From: Bacillota bacterium
GTDB taxonomy: Bacteria > Bacillota > Clostridia > Christensenellales > UMGS416
Length of the DNA: 64,000 bases
Assembly (NCBI GenBank): GCA_023435705.1
Contig: JAEYRH010000011.1
Span: 1 to 64,000 of the forward strand
Reading direction: 5' to 3'
Below, one piece after another: positions 61,676 to 64,000 of the stretch. The notes under the pieces are model-generated. The model searched no databases. It was not told the origin of the DNA and saw only the letters and a list, made by a program, of their open reading frames with translations. Both the position numbers and the translations under genes were made by a program. Numbering within the stretch: position 1 is the stretch's first letter; the number at the start of each line of letters is the position of its first letter.

Positions 61676-61937
61676 CTCCCTCCGTCACCTGCGGTGACAC
61701 CTCCCTCATTGACCCCCACCGCCTTTGGCGGTGTCACCCCTAGAAGGGGTGATAGAGAGGGAGGCAAGTTCGTCAACGAAACTGTGTTAGAGGTGCACTT
61801 GTCCCCCTCGCTGAGGGGGATGTCGCGAAGCGATAGGGGGAGTTCGATGCAGGGCGCAGCCCTGCAAACCACCATTACCAACGAACCCTCACCCCCGGCC
61901 CCTCCCCCAGGGGATTGGGGGAGGGGAGAGGAGTTAA
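61676..61937. repeat. repeat cluster between speE and speB
   Basis: CTCCCTCCGTC..GGTGACACCTCCCTC, a composite B element at 61799-61874 (CCCCCTCGCTGAGGGGG, TGTCGC-GAA-GCGATA, TGCAGGGCGCAGCCCTGCA). A family C element (61895-61937) reaches to three bases before the speB ATG. The speB ribosome site GAGAGGAG is supplied by the family C repeat. Confidence 0.7.
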
Positions 61938-61939
61938 AC

Positions 61940-62800
61940 ATGATCACATCGGTCCCCATGAAAGACTGGCGCTTCCTCGGCTGCACGGCGGCTTATGCCG
62001 ATGCAGCCATCGTGCTGTTTGGTGCGCCCTTTGACGGCACGGTGAGCTACCGCGCCGGCACGCGCTTTGGGCCCCAGGCAGCCCGGAGCGAATCCTTCGG
62101 CATCGAGACCTGGAGCCCCTACCAGTTGGCCGATCTGGAGGATGCGGCGGTGTGCGACCTGGGCGACATCGACGTGCCCATTGGCAACACGCCGGAAACG
62201 CTGAGGATGATAGGCGAATTGTCAGCGCAGGTGTTTGCCGGCGGCAAAAAGCTACTGATGGTGGGCGGCGAGCACCTGGTGAGCCTCCCGGCGATCAAGG
62301 CTGCAGCAGAGAAATACTCCGATTTGCATGTGGTTCATTTTGACGCACACGCCGATTTGCGCGAGGATTATCTGGGCGAGAAGAACTCCCACGCCTCGGC
62401 GATCAGGCGGGTGCAGGAGGTGCTGGGCGACGGCAGGATCTGGCAGTTCGGCATCCGCAGCGGCACGCAGGAGGAATTCCAGTGGGCGGCGGAGGGCCAC
62501 ACGGCGCTGACCGCCTTTGATTTTGAGGGGCTGGCGGAGGCTGCCGGGGCATTGCGCGGCAAGCCGGTCTACCTCACGGTGGACCTGGATGTGCTGGATT
62601 CGTCTGTATTCCCCGGCACAGGCACGCCGGAGGCCGGTGGCGTCACGTTCCGGGAACTGATGAATGCGTTTGGGGTGCTGAAGGGTCTGGACATCGTGGG
62701 CGCCGACGCCGTGGAGCTTTCACCGCCCTATGACCCCAGCGGCGGCAGCACCGCCGTGGCCTGCAAGGTGATCCGGGAGCTGGCGCTGCTGATGGCCTGA
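61940..62800 (+). CDS. speB: agmatinase (arginase/ureohydrolase family)
   Basis: It hydrolyses agmatine to putrescine and urea. The 286-residue ureohydrolase has VLFGAPFDGTVSYRAGTRFG, the Mn-binding GGEHLVSLP, VHFDAHADLREDYLGEKNSH and the second cluster LTVDLDVLDSSVFPGTGTPE. C-terminal GADAVELSPPYDPSGGSTAV is typical of agmatinase. It uses the ATG at 61940, 4 bases after GAGAGGAG inside a repeat. With speD, speA and speE it completes arginine to agmatine to putrescine to spermidine. The terminator at 62853-62890 follows. Confidence 0.93.
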   Translation: MITSVPMKDWRFLGCTAAYADAAIVLFGAPFDGTVSYRAGTRFGPQAARSESFGIETWSPYQLADLEDAAVCDLGDIDVPIGNTPETLRMIGELSAQVFAGGKKLLMVGGEHLVSLPAIKAAAEKYSDLHVVHFDAHADLREDYLGEKNSHASAIRRVQEVLGDGRIWQFGIRSGTQEEFQWAAEGHTALTAFDFEGLAEAAGALRGKPVYLTVDLDVLDSSVFPGTGTPEAGGVTFRELMNAFGVLKGLDIVGADAVELSPPYDPSGGSTAVACKVIRELALLMA

Positions 62801-62852
62801 GGTCATACACCTTTTGGCCGCCTCGGTCTGCTGAAACAACCGTTTTTATGAC

Positions 62853-62890
62853 ACCCCTTCTTGTGGTTTCACAAAAGGGGTTTTCATTTT
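62853..62890 (+). terminator. terminator after speB
   Basis: A 12-bp stem ACCCCTT(C)TTGTG/CACAAAAGGGGT with one bulged C, then TTTTCATTTTT. Confidence 0.8.
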
Positions 62891-62966
62891 TCCATGCATC
62901 CTTTATAATTTGTTTATCATAATATTGTAATATATAACCAGATGATGTAATATCTATCCTGTAAGC

Positions 62967-62986
62967 ATTGTTAATTAATTAACAAT
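62967..62986. promoter_or_regulatory. 20-bp perfect palindrome before a hypothetical gene
   Basis: ATTGTTAATTAATTAACAAT, immediately followed by GAAAGGGGG (ribosome site). It is in an AT-rich 60-base stretch. Likely an operator that would block translation start or transcript elongation when bound, or an AT-rich hairpin. Confidence 0.55.
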
Positions 62987-63006
62987 TGAAAGGGGGTCGC
63001 CGACGG

Positions 63007-63285
63007 ATGTACGCAACCAAGATTATCATGAAGAAGAACGCCGCCGTGAGCGATGAACTGCAGGCCATCGACCGGGTGTATGTGGTGGGAAATGTGTTTT
63101 TCCAAACCGGTTGGTATAAGCCGGAGTTTCTGCACGACTATTTGAAGGCCAACCCCAGATCCATCCAGGTAAACCTGGCACCGTTCCCGCCGATGAGCCC
63201 CGCCGGGGAGACGGGCAGTAAATTCGTGATGTCGGCTCCGGGCAAAAACGAGAAGGATGTGCTGCTGAGCCTGCCAAGGGAATAA
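63007..63285 (+). CDS. hypothetical protein
   Basis: A 92-residue protein (MYATKIIMKKNAAVSDELQA) with YVVGNVFFQTGWYKPEFLHD in the middle and the end SAPGKNEKDVLLSLPRE. ATG 63007 lies 11 bases after AAAGGGGG. Predicted strands at the start and a mixed remainder; no signal peptide. The C-terminal ..NLLSLP.. ending vaguely recalls DUF3892-type small proteins, but the rest does not clearly match, so I leave it unassigned. Terminator at 63302-63327. Confidence 0.6.
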   Translation: MYATKIIMKKNAAVSDELQAIDRVYVVGNVFFQTGWYKPEFLHDYLKANPRSIQVNLAPFPPMSPAGETGSKFVMSAPGKNEKDVLLSLPRE

Positions 63286-63301
63286 TGCGATGCGATGCTG
63301 C

Positions 63302-63327
63302 GCGGCTCCAATCGGGGCCGCTTTTTG
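63302..63327 (+). terminator. terminator after the hypothetical gene
   Basis: GCGGCTCC-AATC-GGGGCCGC with one T.G pair, then TTTTT. Confidence 0.8.
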
Positions 63328-63458
63328 TTCTTCTGCCCATCGCCGTGTATTAGTCTGGACAGGCCGCGCGCCGGTTCGCTATGCTGTTTGTGAACGGCAT
63401 CAAGCCGATGCCCGGCCCGGTGGGGCGCATGCGGGCGGGAGGGTGGAGGGTTTCTTTC

Positions 63459-63929
63459 ATGGCGTTGTTACAAGCGGAAACAGTGGCAAAAGCAGCCGGT
63501 AAGGCAACCCGGCGGGTGGCGGGTCAGCCGGATTGGCGGCGGATGGCCGAACAGGCCGTGGAATCAGGCGCGATGGCGGCGGAGGCGCTGCCGGCGGCGA
63601 TGAGCCTGGCCGGCCAGATCGGGCGGCTGGAGTCGCGTTATGAGCAGTATTACCGGCTGGGTGAGGAGGATCCGGAAGTAAAGAAAGCCCAGTCCTCCCC
63701 GGAAGCGCTGGACAAGATGGGCAAGTGCGAAAAGCAACTGGCAGAATTGAAGCAGCGCTTCTTCGAGCTGGCCGGGCTGGATCGGCAACACGCCGCCCGC
63801 ACGAGGCTCATGGAATTGCAGGCGGAGGCCGCCGGGCAGGGCGGCGAGGTGGTGCTGAAGCTGGAGGGGTTTGGGGAATCCCTGGCCGGGACGGAGCCTT
63901 ATGAACGGGCCGGGACATCATCCCAATAA
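63459..63929 (+). CDS. hypothetical helical protein whose C-terminus is encoded by a repeat
   Basis: A 156-residue protein, nearly all helix (MALLQAETVAKAAGKATRRV, then LESRYEQYYRLGEEDPEVKK, then KQLAELKQRFFELAG). I start at ATG 63459 behind GGAGGG; the frame is open to 63381 but the first part looks non-coding. The last residues ESLAGTEPYERAGTSSQ are translated from family A repeat units (GGCCGGGACGGAGCC), so the original end was probably lost when the repeat arrived. No known family; coiled-coil composition suggests a scaffold or binding role. Confidence 0.6.
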   Translation: MALLQAETVAKAAGKATRRVAGQPDWRRMAEQAVESGAMAAEALPAAMSLAGQIGRLESRYEQYYRLGEEDPEVKKAQSSPEALDKMGKCEKQLAELKQRFFELAGLDRQHAARTRLMELQAEAAGQGGEVVLKLEGFGESLAGTEPYERAGTSSQ

Positions 63930-63960
63930 ACGGGCCGGGACGGAGCCCGGCCCCTACTGA
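63889..63960. repeat. family A repeat cluster
   Basis: GGCCGGGACGGAGCC at 63889-63903, GGGCCGGGACATC at 63909-63921 and the full CGGGCCGGGACGGAGCCCGGCCCCTACTGA at 63931-63960. The arrangement resembles 60308-60382. The final bases GAACTTGTCC are the beginning of a family B element cut by the window edge. Confidence 0.65.
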
Positions 63961-64000
63961 TAAGGTTGTCTGCTACACCCTGGGAAGAATGAACTTGTCC

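Overview
The window looks like a piece of a fairly GC-rich, endospore-forming, chemotactic Firmicute (class Clostridia is my best guess). The evidence is a complete GerA-type spore germination operon behind a sigma-G-like promoter, a RemB (DUF370)-GyrB-GyrA cluster, a Gram-positive style dnaA, many PrsA-like, GNAT and AraC/XRE proteins of clostridial type, and strong sigma-A promoters of the TTGACA/TATAAT kind. I cannot place it to genus. No tRNA, rRNA, CRISPR array or intact transposase gene was recognised.

Layout. 1-0.98 kb: edge of a VOC-family gene and a small hypothetical. 0.98-4.97 kb: gerAA-gerAC-small two-TM gene-gerAB. 5.3-14.5 kb: three consecutive cheW + chemoreceptor pairs, each closed by a terminator, with no other che genes. 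14.9-25 kb: mixed metabolism and RNA modification (PrsA-like foldase, rhodanese lipoprotein, galactokinase, amidohydrolase, and a 16S rRNA G1405-type methyltransferase whose start overlaps the end of a divergent tRNA-guanine transglycosylase gene), two decayed genes, GNAT and esterase. 25.2-26.5 kb: an AT-richer islet with two tiny coupled ORFs and a DUF5343-like gene. 26.6-31.7 kb (minus strand): gyrA, gyrB, remB. 32-37.6 kb: tandem paralogous lipoproteins, then a TetR regulator and an MFS exporter carrying a long coiled-coil insert, with matching TGAAC-N3-GTTCA operators in front of both. 37.8-41.6 kb: DUF554 protein and five tandem paralogues of a small unknown membrane protein. 41.8-46.2 kb: DUF5107/TPR protein and a frameshifted lipoprotein pseudogene. 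46.5-48.2 kb: DnaA-box cluster (probable oriC) and dnaA. 48.6-53.9 kb: accessory single-gene units (FMN split barrel, nucleotidyltransferase, AraC regulator, hemerythrin, QueG-like, GNAT). 53.9-63.9 kb: XRE regulator, CNNM/CBS transporter, GNAT, a complete arginine-to-spermidine pathway (speD, speA, speE, speB) and two hypotheticals.

Replication context. To the right of dnaA almost every gene is on the plus strand; to the left the core genes gyrA, gyrB and remB are on the minus strand. That fits a bidirectional origin just upstream of dnaA. The usual dnaA-dnaN-recF-remB-gyrB-gyrA order is broken: remB-gyrBA lie about 15 kb to the left, inverted, and no dnaN or recF is present.

Most unusual observations. 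(1) The last ~15 codons of dnaA occur three times: in dnaA itself and as two diverged relics behind accessory genes at 49.1 and 52.5 kb. A GGCCGCTCC.GGGGCGGCC terminator plus a TTGATG-N17/18-TATAAT promoter recurs between the same genes. This looks like a cassette-like gene array built on the dnaA 3' end. (2) The G1405 methyltransferase / Tgt gene pair. (3) Five tandem paralogues sharing an IK(R/K)NNRA motif. (4) An MFS exporter with a ~280-residue extracytoplasmic coiled coil. (5) Several families of palindromic intergenic repeats, some with compensatory base changes, which in places supply the 3' ends of genes.
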